From positions 1-64,000 of the forward strand of contig JAEEWS010000004.1 of the NCBI GenBank assembly GCA_016287765.1: 64,000 nt of DNA, written 5' to 3'. Shown in pieces: positions 43,957 through 51,393 of the stretch (position 1 is its first letter; every line of letters begins with the position of its first letter). A program made the position numbers and the translations under genes. Origin of the DNA: Lachnospiraceae bacterium (GTDB lineage Bacteria > Bacillota_A > Clostridia > Lachnospirales > Lachnospiraceae). The notes under the pieces are model-generated. The model did not search any database, had not been told where the DNA came from, and saw nothing but the letters and a program-made list of their open reading frames with translations.

Positions 43957-45080
43957 TATCTAAAAACCTCTTCAAGTTTATCTTCCTTCAGATCCGAACC
44001 GATGACACAAAGCTTTCCTGTGTAGTCAGGCTGACCGTCTCTGATCTCGTATTCTTCGGGAACCAGATCGAAATAGATCCATGTTCCGTCCGTCCCCATT
44101 ACCATACCCTTTGCACGGAGTATCTTTCCGAATTCATCGGAAAATGCAAGCTTCTTAAGTACTTCTTCAAGACCGGCCTTGTCATACTTATGAGGAGTTT
44201 CCTTACCCCAGCTAGTAAATACTTCATCCGCATCATGACCGTGATGATGATGATGGTGATGATGTTCATGTTCATCCTCATCCTCGTCATGGTGATGATG
44301 ATGATGCTCATGTTCATCCTCATCCTCGTCATGGTGATGATGGTGATGCTCATGTTCATCCTCGTCCTCATCGTGATGATGGTGATGATGGCACTCGCAC
44401 TCGGGATCGTCGCACTCGTCATCGTCCTCGTCGTCATGAGCATGTTCTTTTATCTCTGCAAGAAGCGCATCTGCAAAATTTTCTTTCTTTTCCATTGCGG
44501 AAAGCATTACGTTCTGATCCAGGCTGTCCCAGGGCGTGGTAATAATGGTGGCATTGGGATTATGTTCCTTAAGAAGAGCCACTACCTCTTCCAGTCTGGC
44601 ATCGGTAAGATTCTGGGTACGGCTCAGGACAATGGTCTTAGCGCTTTCTACCTGATTGTTAAAGAACTCACCGAAATTCTTAATATAAACCTTCGCCTTT
44701 TGTGAATCCACTACTGTGGAGAATGAATTGAGGGCTGCACCGTCGAGCTTGTCCTCCACGTTCTGAACCGCTTTGATAACATCGGAGAGTTTTCCTACTC
44801 CCGAAGGTTCGATTATGATCCTGTCGGGATGGAACTGAGCAACCACTTTTTTAAGTGCTTCGCCGAAATCTCCCACAAGTGAGCAGCAGATACATCCGGA
44901 ATTCATTTCCGTAATCTCTACTCCCGCATCCTTAAGGAAACCTCCGTCAATACCGATCTCACCGAATTCATTTTCGATGAGGACCACTTTTTCTCCTTTG
45001 AAGGCACCGTCAAGAAGCTTTTTTATGAGCGTCGTCTTTCCTGCACCCAAAAATCCGGATATTATATCAATCTTTGTCAT
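43956..45080 (-). CDS. CobW/COG0523 metallochaperone GTPase, His-rich
   Basis: 374 aa. Walker A GFLGAGKTTLI, metal-binding CxCC as GCICCSL, and SRTQ in the guanine-recognition region. A central insert (about 220-285) has repeats of HEHHHHHHDEDEDE in three copies plus DDECDDPECECHHHH, a strong zinc or nickel ligand store. COG0523 proteins deliver zinc or other metals to targets. A C-terminal CobW-C domain follows (VMGTDGTWIYFDLVPEEY). First gene of a pair with the fused GTPase. Confidence 0.9.
   Translation of the reverse strand: MTKIDIISGFLGAGKTTLIKKLLDGAFKGEKVVLIENEFGEIGIDGGFLKDAGVEITEMNSGCICCSLVGDFGEALKKVVAQFHPDRIIIEPSGVGKLSDVIKAVQNVEDKLDGAALNSFSTVVDSQKAKVYIKNFGEFFNNQVESAKTIVLSRTQNLTDARLEEVVALLKEHNPNATIITTPWDSLDQNVMLSAMEKKENFADALLAEIKEHAHDDEDDDECDDPECECHHHHHHDEDEDEHEHHHHHHDEDEDEHEHHHHHHDEDEDEHEHHHHHHHHGHDADEVFTSWGKETPHKYDKAGLEEVLKKLAFSDEFGKILRAKGMVMGTDGTWIYFDLVPEEYEIRDGQPDYTGKLCVIGSDLKEDKLEEVFR
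44228..44400 (-). repeat. Tandem His/Asp/Glu codon repeat in the COG0523 gene
   Basis: About three copies of a 42-base unit encode HEHHHHHHDEDEDE, with flanking CAT/GAT runs. Likely to vary in copy number through slippage. Confidence 0.75.
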
Positions 45081-45097
45081 TTAAACACGTCCTTTCC

Positions 45098-45138
45098 CGA
45101 CATCATTCCATTACTCAAAATGAAAAAACATGATGCCG
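45098..45138 (-). promoter_or_regulatory. Hairpin before the COG0523 GTPase gene
   Basis: Minus strand cggcatcat (45138-45130) pairs with atgatgtcg (45106-45098), one G-U pair; the 3' arm ends about 7 bases before AAGGA. Might gate the RBS; no known metal riboswitch class was recognised. A cgggt / acccg stem lies at 45168-45180. Confidence 0.3.
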
Positions 45139-45218
45139 TCGTTTTACTTTTTATAACTCTGTTAAACCGGGTAAAACCCGAAATCAACTTATTATTATAT
45201 TCCCTTTCCCGCATTTAG

Positions 45219-46988
45219 TCAAGAAATTAAGGACAGAGCCGAAATGTCCGTAGTGGCCACAAGGGAATAATTGGTGTGATAAATGACAAATCCGGGCTTT
45301 GCATTTGCAGGTTTTTTTATCTCTTTTTTCTTTACGTAATCCACTTCGACTTTACCGTTTTTTGCCGCCGATGAAAAATGAGCAGCCAGAGCCCCGGCAT
45401 ATTCGAAGGCCGCATCCGGCACTTCACTGTTTCCCGTCTGCATTATAACATGAGATCCGGGGCAACCCTTGGCATGGAACCACCAGTCATTGTTGGTTGC
45501 AAGTCCGAAAGTCAGTTCATCGTTTTGTATATTGTTCTTTCCCACGTAAAAGTTAATGCCCTCGGGAGAAACGAAGTGCAGCGGACTGCTTTTGATCCTG
45601 GTCTTTCCCTTATTCCTGCCGTCCTTTTGAAGTTTAAACCTGATATAACCGTTATCCGTGAGTTCTTTTTTTATCTGGGCAAGATCCCCTTCATCCGTTG
45701 CTATCTCAAGAGAAAGAGCAATACTGTTAAGGTGTTCCAGATTTTTTTTGGTTTCTTCAATATAAACACTTAAAGCCTCAAAGGTCCTCTTAAGCTTTGC
45801 ATATCTGTCAAAGTACTTCTTTGCATTCTGGATGGGAGTCAGTTCACTGTCCAGGGGAATAGCGATCTCTTTTTCCGAATAATAATCAAAAGCCTTTAAT
45901 ACCCGGCTGCCCGGCTCGGCATTATATCCGTAGGCTGTCAAAAGTTCTCCGTATACTCTGTATTTATCTCTTTTGGCCGTATCCTCCATCTGCTTTTGCT
46001 GCAATGCAAGTTTCTTGGCTTCTCTTTCTATGGCTGTGTTTACGATCTTCCTCAGATCCGCGGATTTCTGTCTTATGGCTGTTGCCGCATTTCTCTCAGA
46101 ATAAAAATCCGACAGGAGACAAGATACTGAAGTGTACTCCCTTATCTCGTAGTTATCCGGAAGTTCTTCCGTAAAGGGTATTACCGAAAACTCTGAGGGC
46201 ACACCGTCCTCCAGCAGCATTAGGGGGCTGAATGTCCCTTCCGTTATATCATCCGCTACTCTTTTTATACACTTATAAAGGTGAAGGCCAAAGTCTTCGT
46301 CTATCTCACAGGCAGGGGTCCTGCCGTCCATTCCCGCTTTTCTGACCAGTTCTTCGGCCACCTGGGGGCTGATGCCCGTAAGGCCTGTATAGATGGCTTT
46401 AACCACAGGCATATTTTTTGAAAGCACTTTTGCTCTGAAAGTTTCAAGGTCCATGGTCAGCACTTCGGCTCTGTCCTCAGTTCCCGGCAGGAAGTAATCC
46501 CTTCCGGGCAGGACCTCTCTGACGGAGCTCATAAAGGAATTTACCCTTTTGATCGAGTCCAATATCTTATACTCTTCATCGCAGAGGATGATATTACTGT
46601 ACTTTCCCATTAACTCCACGATGAGATGCTTGAGTTTAAGATCCCCCATTTCATCCAGATGCTCTATATAAAAATCCACCGTTCTTTCCAGACTGGGTTC
46701 CTTACTGTGGCCCTGGCGGATATCCACGATCCTCGCACTGTTAAAATGTTTTCTTAAAAGCATACAAAAAGCAGGAGCCGTCATGGGGCTCTGCTTGTTG
46801 TCCTCCGTAATATACATGAGCGGCAAGGACGCATTGGCTGAGATCAGCAGTCTCAGATTTTCATCTGCTTTTACAGTAAGCTGTAATTCATCTTTCTCGG
46901 GCTGAGCGATCTTGGAGATCCTTCCGCCCTTTAATCTGCGGTTTAATTCCTGCACCAGGCAGGCAACCGTTATACCGTCAAATGCCAT
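45219..46988 (-). CDS. rqcH: NFACT/RqcH ribosome quality control protein
   Basis: 589 aa from the ATG at 46988 (GGAG about 10 bases upstream), overlapping the PHP gene stop. NFACT-N MAFDGITVACLVQELNRRL, a central coiled coil (about 270-420) and an NFACT-R domain with NDWWFHAKGCPGSHVIM. RqcH recruits tRNA-Ala to stalled 50S subunits and adds alanine tails. The functional Asp-Arg pair of Bacillus RqcH appears here as Glu-Arg in PSLERTVDF (alignment by eye). Older databases call this a fibronectin-binding protein. Confidence 0.85.
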   Translation of the reverse strand: MAFDGITVACLVQELNRRLKGGRISKIAQPEKDELQLTVKADENLRLLISANASLPLMYITEDNKQSPMTAPAFCMLLRKHFNSARIVDIRQGHSKEPSLERTVDFYIEHLDEMGDLKLKHLIVELMGKYSNIILCDEEYKILDSIKRVNSFMSSVREVLPGRDYFLPGTEDRAEVLTMDLETFRAKVLSKNMPVVKAIYTGLTGISPQVAEELVRKAGMDGRTPACEIDEDFGLHLYKCIKRVADDITEGTFSPLMLLEDGVPSEFSVIPFTEELPDNYEIREYTSVSCLLSDFYSERNAATAIRQKSADLRKIVNTAIEREAKKLALQQKQMEDTAKRDKYRVYGELLTAYGYNAEPGSRVLKAFDYYSEKEIAIPLDSELTPIQNAKKYFDRYAKLKRTFEALSVYIEETKKNLEHLNSIALSLEIATDEGDLAQIKKELTDNGYIRFKLQKDGRNKGKTRIKSSPLHFVSPEGINFYVGKNNIQNDELTFGLATNNDWWFHAKGCPGSHVIMQTGNSEVPDAAFEYAGALAAHFSSAAKNGKVEVDYVKKKEIKKPANAKPGFVIYHTNYSLVATTDISALSLIS

Positions 46989-47802
46989 AGATACCGTCTC
47001 CCACTTTTTCGGAATAGTGGGCATCGGATCCGTAAGTGATCGCAGTTCCGCCCAACTCCTTATATCTGTTCATTATGGCATCCGAAGGATGAACATGTTT
47101 TATCCTTGTGAATGCCCCATTTGTATTAACTTCCAATGCCTGACCTCTTTTGATTATGATCTTAAGGATCTCATCAATAGTTTGGGAATTCCTGCCGTAT
47201 ACCCCCTTAAAATATTCTTCGGGAGTGGTATCGATCAGTTCGTCAGGAACATAGCGGACCACATAGTCTATGTGGGCAAGAGAGGTAAAGAGATCATATT
47301 CTTTAACGCATTCAAGCATATTTTCATAGTACTCTTTTATAAGTCTGTCTGCCCCCAGTTTAAACCAGGCTTCCGGATAGTAGGGTTCTTCATCGTTTAC
47401 CAGATGTACCGAACCCAGGACCACGTCAAACCGATATTTGTCCACCATTCCTTTGTATAGTTTAAGGATGTCGGGTCTGTGAGGCCTCATCCCCAGTTCT
47501 ATTCCCGAAAGGATACGGATCCGGTCACCGTATAGGCTTCTAACTCTTTCAAGTTCTTTAAAATACTTTTCTATATCAAAAGTAAAAAGAGGTCTCTCAT
47601 CAAAATCCGGATGGAGCTTCATTCCTTCCGGTCCGTTCGCTTCCCTTAAATCTTCTCTGAACTCCTCCGGATAATCTTCATCCCAGTGTTCCGTAAAAGC
47701 GATGGCATCAAGTCCTCTTTTAATGGCAACTTCCACAGATTCCTGCATACAGGCATTGGAATCCGTGGAAAAATATGTATGTACGTGCAGATCTGCTTTC
47801 AT
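46978..47802 (-). CDS. PHP-type histidinol phosphatase (HisJ family)
   Basis: 274 aa. N-terminal metal motif KADLHVHTYFSTDSNA, then FTEHWDEDYP, IELGMRPH, VLGSVHLV and a terminal ITYGSDAHYSEKVG. Fits HisJ/HisK histidinol-phosphate phosphatase in length and motifs. No other his gene is in the window, so another phosphoester substrate cannot be ruled out. Confidence 0.85.
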   Translation of the reverse strand: MKADLHVHTYFSTDSNACMQESVEVAIKRGLDAIAFTEHWDEDYPEEFREDLREANGPEGMKLHPDFDERPLFTFDIEKYFKELERVRSLYGDRIRILSGIELGMRPHRPDILKLYKGMVDKYRFDVVLGSVHLVNDEEPYYPEAWFKLGADRLIKEYYENMLECVKEYDLFTSLAHIDYVVRYVPDELIDTTPEEYFKGVYGRNSQTIDEILKIIIKRGQALEVNTNGAFTRIKHVHPSDAIMNRYKELGGTAITYGSDAHYSEKVGDGIYGI

Positions 47803-47906
47803 AATGTATCACCCTTTCCCTGTGCCACGGATCGATCTCATGGCACGCCTTTTTTCATTAAGGCCGGATCTTTCCGGGCAGACACATTTTACTTTATGAC
47901 CGGTTT

Positions 47907-48338
47907 TCAGTCAAGGGTCACCCTGCGTACAATAATGATTTCATAATTCAGTTTTCTTCCCGGCGCACTGATCTCAAAGGTCTCGGATTCAAAACACAGT
48001 TCAAGGATGTCGCTGCCTCTTACATTAAGAAGTTCCGTCTCCTCCTCTGCCGTAACACCGTTTACGGAAACCGTGATCTTCTTTAATCTCACCCCTTCCT
48101 CATCGGTCAATGCGCGGCAAACATGTTCAAAGACCATTTGAGCCCTCAATATGGGCCGGGGTTCATACAGGCTTTTGCCAAAGTCCCCTGTCACCGCATC
48201 CGCTGCCGCATTAAACACAGCCTCCAGCCTCTCCCGCTGCCGCAGCACCGTTTTTAAAACATACCTTTCATAGCTTACGGAAGAAAAGGAAAGGCAGAAC
48301 AGGATCCCAAATATCAATATCAATCTTGAGCATCTCAT
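47907..48338 (-). CDS. Tad-like locus: single-pass membrane protein, possible TadE-like minor pilin
   Basis: 143 aa from the ATG at 48338 (AAAGG 9 bases upstream; a TTG at 48347 is also in frame). N-terminal hydrophobic segment LILIFGILFCLSFSSVSY, then a soluble domain (YVLKTVLRQRERLEAVFNA, VNGVTAEEETELLNVRG). Pattern of a pseudopilin or TadE-like protein: short N-terminus, one helix, soluble body. No clear prepilin peptidase site. Last gene of the locus. Confidence 0.55.
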   Translation of the reverse strand: MRCSRLILIFGILFCLSFSSVSYERYVLKTVLRQRERLEAVFNAAADAVTGDFGKSLYEPRPILRAQMVFEHVCRALTDEEGVRLKKITVSVNGVTAEEETELLNVRGSDILELCFESETFEISAPGRKLNYEIIIVRRVTLD

Positions 48339-48444
48339 ACAATACAACCTTTATAAAAGAAATCTCTCCCTTAAGAAAAACAACAGGTCCAAAAAAACAT
48401 ACCGCGATCAGCAGAAACCGCATAACAAGTTCTTCAAAATCCAT
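48268..48444 (-). CDS. Possible 58-aa membrane peptide overlapping neighbours
   Basis: Starts at an ATG inside the end of the 102-aa gene and ends 71 bases inside the next gene. Hydrophobic segment VMRFLLIAVCFFGPVVFL near the start. No RBS, so translation would be coupled. Chance reading frame is the main alternative. Confidence 0.25.
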   Translation of the reverse strand: MDFEELVMRFLLIAVCFFGPVVFLKGEISFIKVVLYEMLKIDIDIWDPVLPFLFFRKL

Positions 48445-48742
48445 AGTAGATCAGCTTCCCTTTCTTTTTGTCTTCATCCTTCGGTTCTGTCTCCCTGTAA
48501 AAATATGGGTACAGTTCCGAGTCGATCTCCCCCTCCGGGGTGATGCTTACCGCCGTAACATGAACATTTATTATCTCTCCCACCGTCAGGATATATTCCG
48601 GTTCATCTTTGTTTTCGTCAACTGCTTTTCTAATAACAGCCCGCTTTACTTCAGACACCGTTTCCTTCCATTGTAACAGTGGTGAGATCATCAATATAAG
48701 GATAAAGGTAAGCACCCCCAGTATATGGTCAGGTCCGTTCAT
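48434..48742 (-). CDS. Tad-like locus: small membrane protein
   Basis: 102 aa. One N-terminal membrane segment (HILGVLTFILILMISPLL), a basic/acidic helix (KETVSEVKRAVIRKAVDENK), then a beta-like part (YILTVGEIINVHVTAVSITP) and a charged tail. Pseudopilin-like layout. Not recognised in any family. Lies 10 bases after the 43-aa gene. Confidence 0.55.
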   Translation of the reverse strand: MNGPDHILGVLTFILILMISPLLQWKETVSEVKRAVIRKAVDENKDEPEYILTVGEIINVHVTAVSITPEGEIDSELYPYFYRETEPKDEDKKKGKLIYYGF

Positions 48743-48752
48743 ATTATCCGCC

Positions 48753-48884
48753 TCACATCAATGCCGCCCGGATCAGCTGTTCATACAGCCCTATCAGGTA
48801 AACGGTGATTCCCAGTAAAAGTGTCACTCCGGATGAAAATATCAAAATATCCGCACCGAGATTTATGACAGAATTTCTTTTCAT
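48753..48884 (-). CDS. Tad-like locus: 43-aa micro-pilin-like peptide
   Basis: 43 aa, GGAGG 4 bases before the ATG, so translation is well supported. Starts MKRNSVINLGADILIFSS, then a continuous hydrophobic helix to LIGLYEQLIRAALM. Size and position match Flp-type pilins, which are the major subunits of Tad pili (short N-terminus, one helix, few residues after it). The Gly at position 10 could be a prepilin cleavage point, but the Glu expected at +5 of Flp pilins is absent. Function is inferred from context. Confidence 0.6.
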   Translation of the reverse strand: MKRNSVINLGADILIFSSGVTLLLGITVYLIGLYEQLIRAALM

Positions 48885-48892
48885 CCCGCCTC

Positions 48893-49387
48893 CTATCTTT
48901 GAGTAAAGGTCAATCTGTCTATGATACCGTTTTCATCCCTGTGTAGTTTTGCATCAAAGGTCGCATTGGGATTTATATAATACATGGACATGGACCTGTC
49001 ACTTATGTTCCTGGCCGCTTCTTCAAAGTTGATCATATTCTTGTCATCATATCCGCACACCGTACCCGCAGAGCAATTATATGCCACGCCCTCCTTATCC
49101 TTGGACTGGCTCTTCAGAAAACTGCCGTTTTTCACATATATCGTTACGTTTTCATCGTCAAGGCGGTTTATGAGGCTCTTAATCTCTCCTCCCGAAGCTG
49201 TGTTTCCGGTTCCGTCATACATGGCATATTCTATATCCGAATAATGGCCCATAAGATCGTCATACTGTGAATTTGCCGCATATATGGTCTCCTTTGATTT
49301 GTTATACATAGACATCCCTATCACCACAAAGCCAACTGTCATGATGATGCCAACCGAAAAGTAAATTATCTTTTTAACTATATCCAT
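48893..49387 (-). CDS. Tad-like locus: pilin-like protein A
   Basis: 164 aa, N-terminal helix VKKIIYFSVGIIMTVGFVVIGM directly after the start (positions 4-25), then a soluble domain with YDGTGN and MYYINPNATFDAKLHRDENGI. Paralogue of the next upstream gene: both share MYYINP/VYYMNP, DGT-(x)-SG and an RDENG/FDEND ending. Contains cysteines (NCSAGTVCGY) that could pair outside the cell. Pseudopilin or cofactor of the machine by inference. Separated by 3 bases from the paralogue. Confidence 0.6.
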   Translation of the reverse strand: MDIVKKIIYFSVGIIMTVGFVVIGMSMYNKSKETIYAANSQYDDLMGHYSDIEYAMYDGTGNTASGGEIKSLINRLDDENVTIYVKNGSFLKSQSKDKEGVAYNCSAGTVCGYDDKNMINFEEAARNISDRSMSMYYINPNATFDAKLHRDENGIIDRLTFTQR

Positions 49388-49390
49388 TTT

Positions 49391-49804
49391 TTATCTCCTT
49401 TGTTCTACTGTGATCTTTTTTACCGCATCGTTCTCATCGAAGCGGACAGTTACATGATATTTTTTCAGAGGGTTCATATAATATACGGATGAAGTGTCCC
49501 TGATACAGGCTGCGGAGATCTCATCCAACACGAAACTCTTTTTTTCCGTCCTGACTTCGACAGTGATCCCTTCCGAGGCATACATCTTCTTAACATAGGA
49601 TATTGCCCGGCTGCCGTCGATCTCTGTTCCGTCAAACCTGGTGATCTCATATTTCTTTAGTTCCCTTATGGAGTTTTCCTCCTGCTCCACTATGTTCTTT
49701 CCGATCTCCGCTGCCTTTGAATAGACCTTAAATCCTATCATTGCCAGAGACACTGTTATAACAAGCCCTGCTGCAAACAGAATGAATTCCTTTACTACAG
49801 ACAT
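49391..49804 (-). CDS. Tad-like locus: pilin-like protein B
   Basis: 137 aa. N-terminal helix VVKEFILFAAGLVITVSLAMIG, a charged linker (GKNIVEQEENSIRELKKY), then RFDGTEIDGSRAISYVKK, SSVYYMNPLKKY and VRFDENDAVKKI. Paralogue of 48893-49387. AGGGAG-type RBS 6 bases before the ATG. Together they look like a duplicated pseudopilin pair. Confidence 0.6.
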   Translation of the reverse strand: MSVVKEFILFAAGLVITVSLAMIGFKVYSKAAEIGKNIVEQEENSIRELKKYEITRFDGTEIDGSRAISYVKKMYASEGITVEVRTEKKSFVLDEISAACIRDTSSVYYMNPLKKYHVTVRFDENDAVKKITVEQRR

Positions 49805-49812
49805 ACTCCCTC

Positions 49813-51393
49813 CTAAATGCCCTTTAGTATGTTGAACAGTTCTTCCATTTCACCCAATGTCATTTTAAGGAAGGGGATAACAAAATACCCTCCCAACATT
49901 ACAGCCCCCGGTATCCATGCTATGATATCCGTAAGGTCCTTTCGTTTTTCCGTCCTTATGGTGTTTTCCAGTTCTTCCATCTTTTCCATGTTCTCCCTGT
50001 CGGATATCGTATCCGCAAATGCATCTTCGATACCGACTTCATCGACGGCAAGAAACCCGTCTGCGATACTTTCGAAATACTCATTTTTCTTCTTTCCCTT
50101 TTCCTTTAAGTTTCTCAATGCTTTTTCCGCTCCTCCCGGCAGGATGTTAAGAGTTTCCCTGATCTCGTTTCCGAAGGCTCTGGCAAATAATTCCAGATCC
50201 GATAAAAGATCAGTGACCGTGATGCTCTCCAGCTTTCTCTCCATCATGATCACCATCTGCATCCTTTTTATCTCCTCCACTGTCAGATTCTTATATCTCG
50301 CCTTTTTAAAGATCAGTTCCAGCAAAGGCATAAGCGACGCCAGCACCCCCATCACTCCCAGTATCACAAGTCCCCCCGGGCAGCTTTCCACTCCCATGAT
50401 GATCCCTGAGATCACCGGGAAAGAAAAGGCCGCTGCCATTTTCATGACCGTTTCTGCCACCGTGTCTTCGGTATCTGTTTCCGATATCAGCATTCTGATC
50501 AGCCTGCATATGATCCCCTTATTGTTTTCCAGTTTTCCGGAGAGCCTTTCCGGCCGGGTTCCCGTAAAAAACTTTTCTGCCCTTCCCGGATCCGATCCCG
50601 CATCCGACACCATCCGGTATACGAAAAAAGAAAGTATAAGAGCCCCCAAAAGTACAGCCTTGCCGTATCCTTCGTAAAAGCCGGTCATGTTATCGGTAAA
50701 TGCCAGACCTGCCTTTTTGAACACACCGTAAAAAAGTACAGGGACCACAGCCACAGTCATATATCCCGAGAACATATATGCGGTTTTCCTGGAAGAATAC
50801 AGTTCTCCCGCAACACCGTTCCTAAGAAGATTCAGATTTTCCGCAAAGACAGAGCCCTCCTTTTCACCTTTTCCGTCCCCGAATTCGGAAGCCTCAAAGG
50901 CCTGTATCAGGAACAGTTTAAGGAAACGGTTTCTCACTCCTTTTCCCACATATTCCCTCACTGCTTTTCTTCTTTCTCCCAGAAGCAAAATGTCATGTAT
51001 CTCCTCAGCATTGAGCCTTATCTCCTCCGGCATTTCCCTTGAGGCTTCTTTGACCGCTTCCGGAATGTTTCCCAGATTAAGGAACTTCTTTCTGACTCCC
51101 GACAGATATCCGGGCAGCTTCATGTACAGCCGGTTTCTCATGTTTCTCAAGATGATCCCCGGTATCTCTCTGGTCATGATATAGGTGACAAAGCCCATTA
51201 AGAGCCATGTAAAAAAGCCGGGTCCGTTTATCAAAAGAACGAAGATCATGCTGAGTACCGCTGCCGTAACGGACAGAAACACTATCTTTCCCGACTTTTC
51301 CTTAAGTGTCTCCCTTCCATAGGGGCAGAGTTCTTCAAGCCCTTTTTCAACCCACCGTCGGTAGTGGCCAAAGACATTTGATACCACCGTCAT
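49813..51393 (-). CDS. Tad-like locus: TadB-TadC-like fused membrane platform protein
   Basis: 526 aa with six or more membrane segments. Two halves each carry a helical T2SS-F-like segment: first half around MKLPGYLSGVRKKFLNLGNIP and LLLGERRKAVREYVGK, second half around RMQMVIMMERKLESITVTDL, FARAFGNEIRETLNIL and the final membrane helix IIAWIPGAVMLGGYFVIPF. Typical TadB and TadC are about 300 aa each, so this looks like a fusion. Start ATG has GAGG 6 bases upstream and overlaps the ATPase gene by 47 bases. Platform for an extruded fibre or secreted protein. Confidence 0.65.
   Translation of the reverse strand: MTVVSNVFGHYRRWVEKGLEELCPYGRETLKEKSGKIVFLSVTAAVLSMIFVLLINGPGFFTWLLMGFVTYIMTREIPGIILRNMRNRLYMKLPGYLSGVRKKFLNLGNIPEAVKEASREMPEEIRLNAEEIHDILLLGERRKAVREYVGKGVRNRFLKLFLIQAFEASEFGDGKGEKEGSVFAENLNLLRNGVAGELYSSRKTAYMFSGYMTVAVVPVLFYGVFKKAGLAFTDNMTGFYEGYGKAVLLGALILSFFVYRMVSDAGSDPGRAEKFFTGTRPERLSGKLENNKGIICRLIRMLISETDTEDTVAETVMKMAAAFSFPVISGIIMGVESCPGGLVILGVMGVLASLMPLLELIFKKARYKNLTVEEIKRMQMVIMMERKLESITVTDLLSDLELFARAFGNEIRETLNILPGGAEKALRNLKEKGKKKNEYFESIADGFLAVDEVGIEDAFADTISDRENMEKMEELENTIRTEKRKDLTDIIAWIPGAVMLGGYFVIPFLKMTLGEMEELFNILKGI

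Noticed and set aside
44099..44443. Met/Thr/Ile-rich frame in the His-repeat region
   Set aside because: Frame shadow of the CAT/GAT repeat; no RBS.
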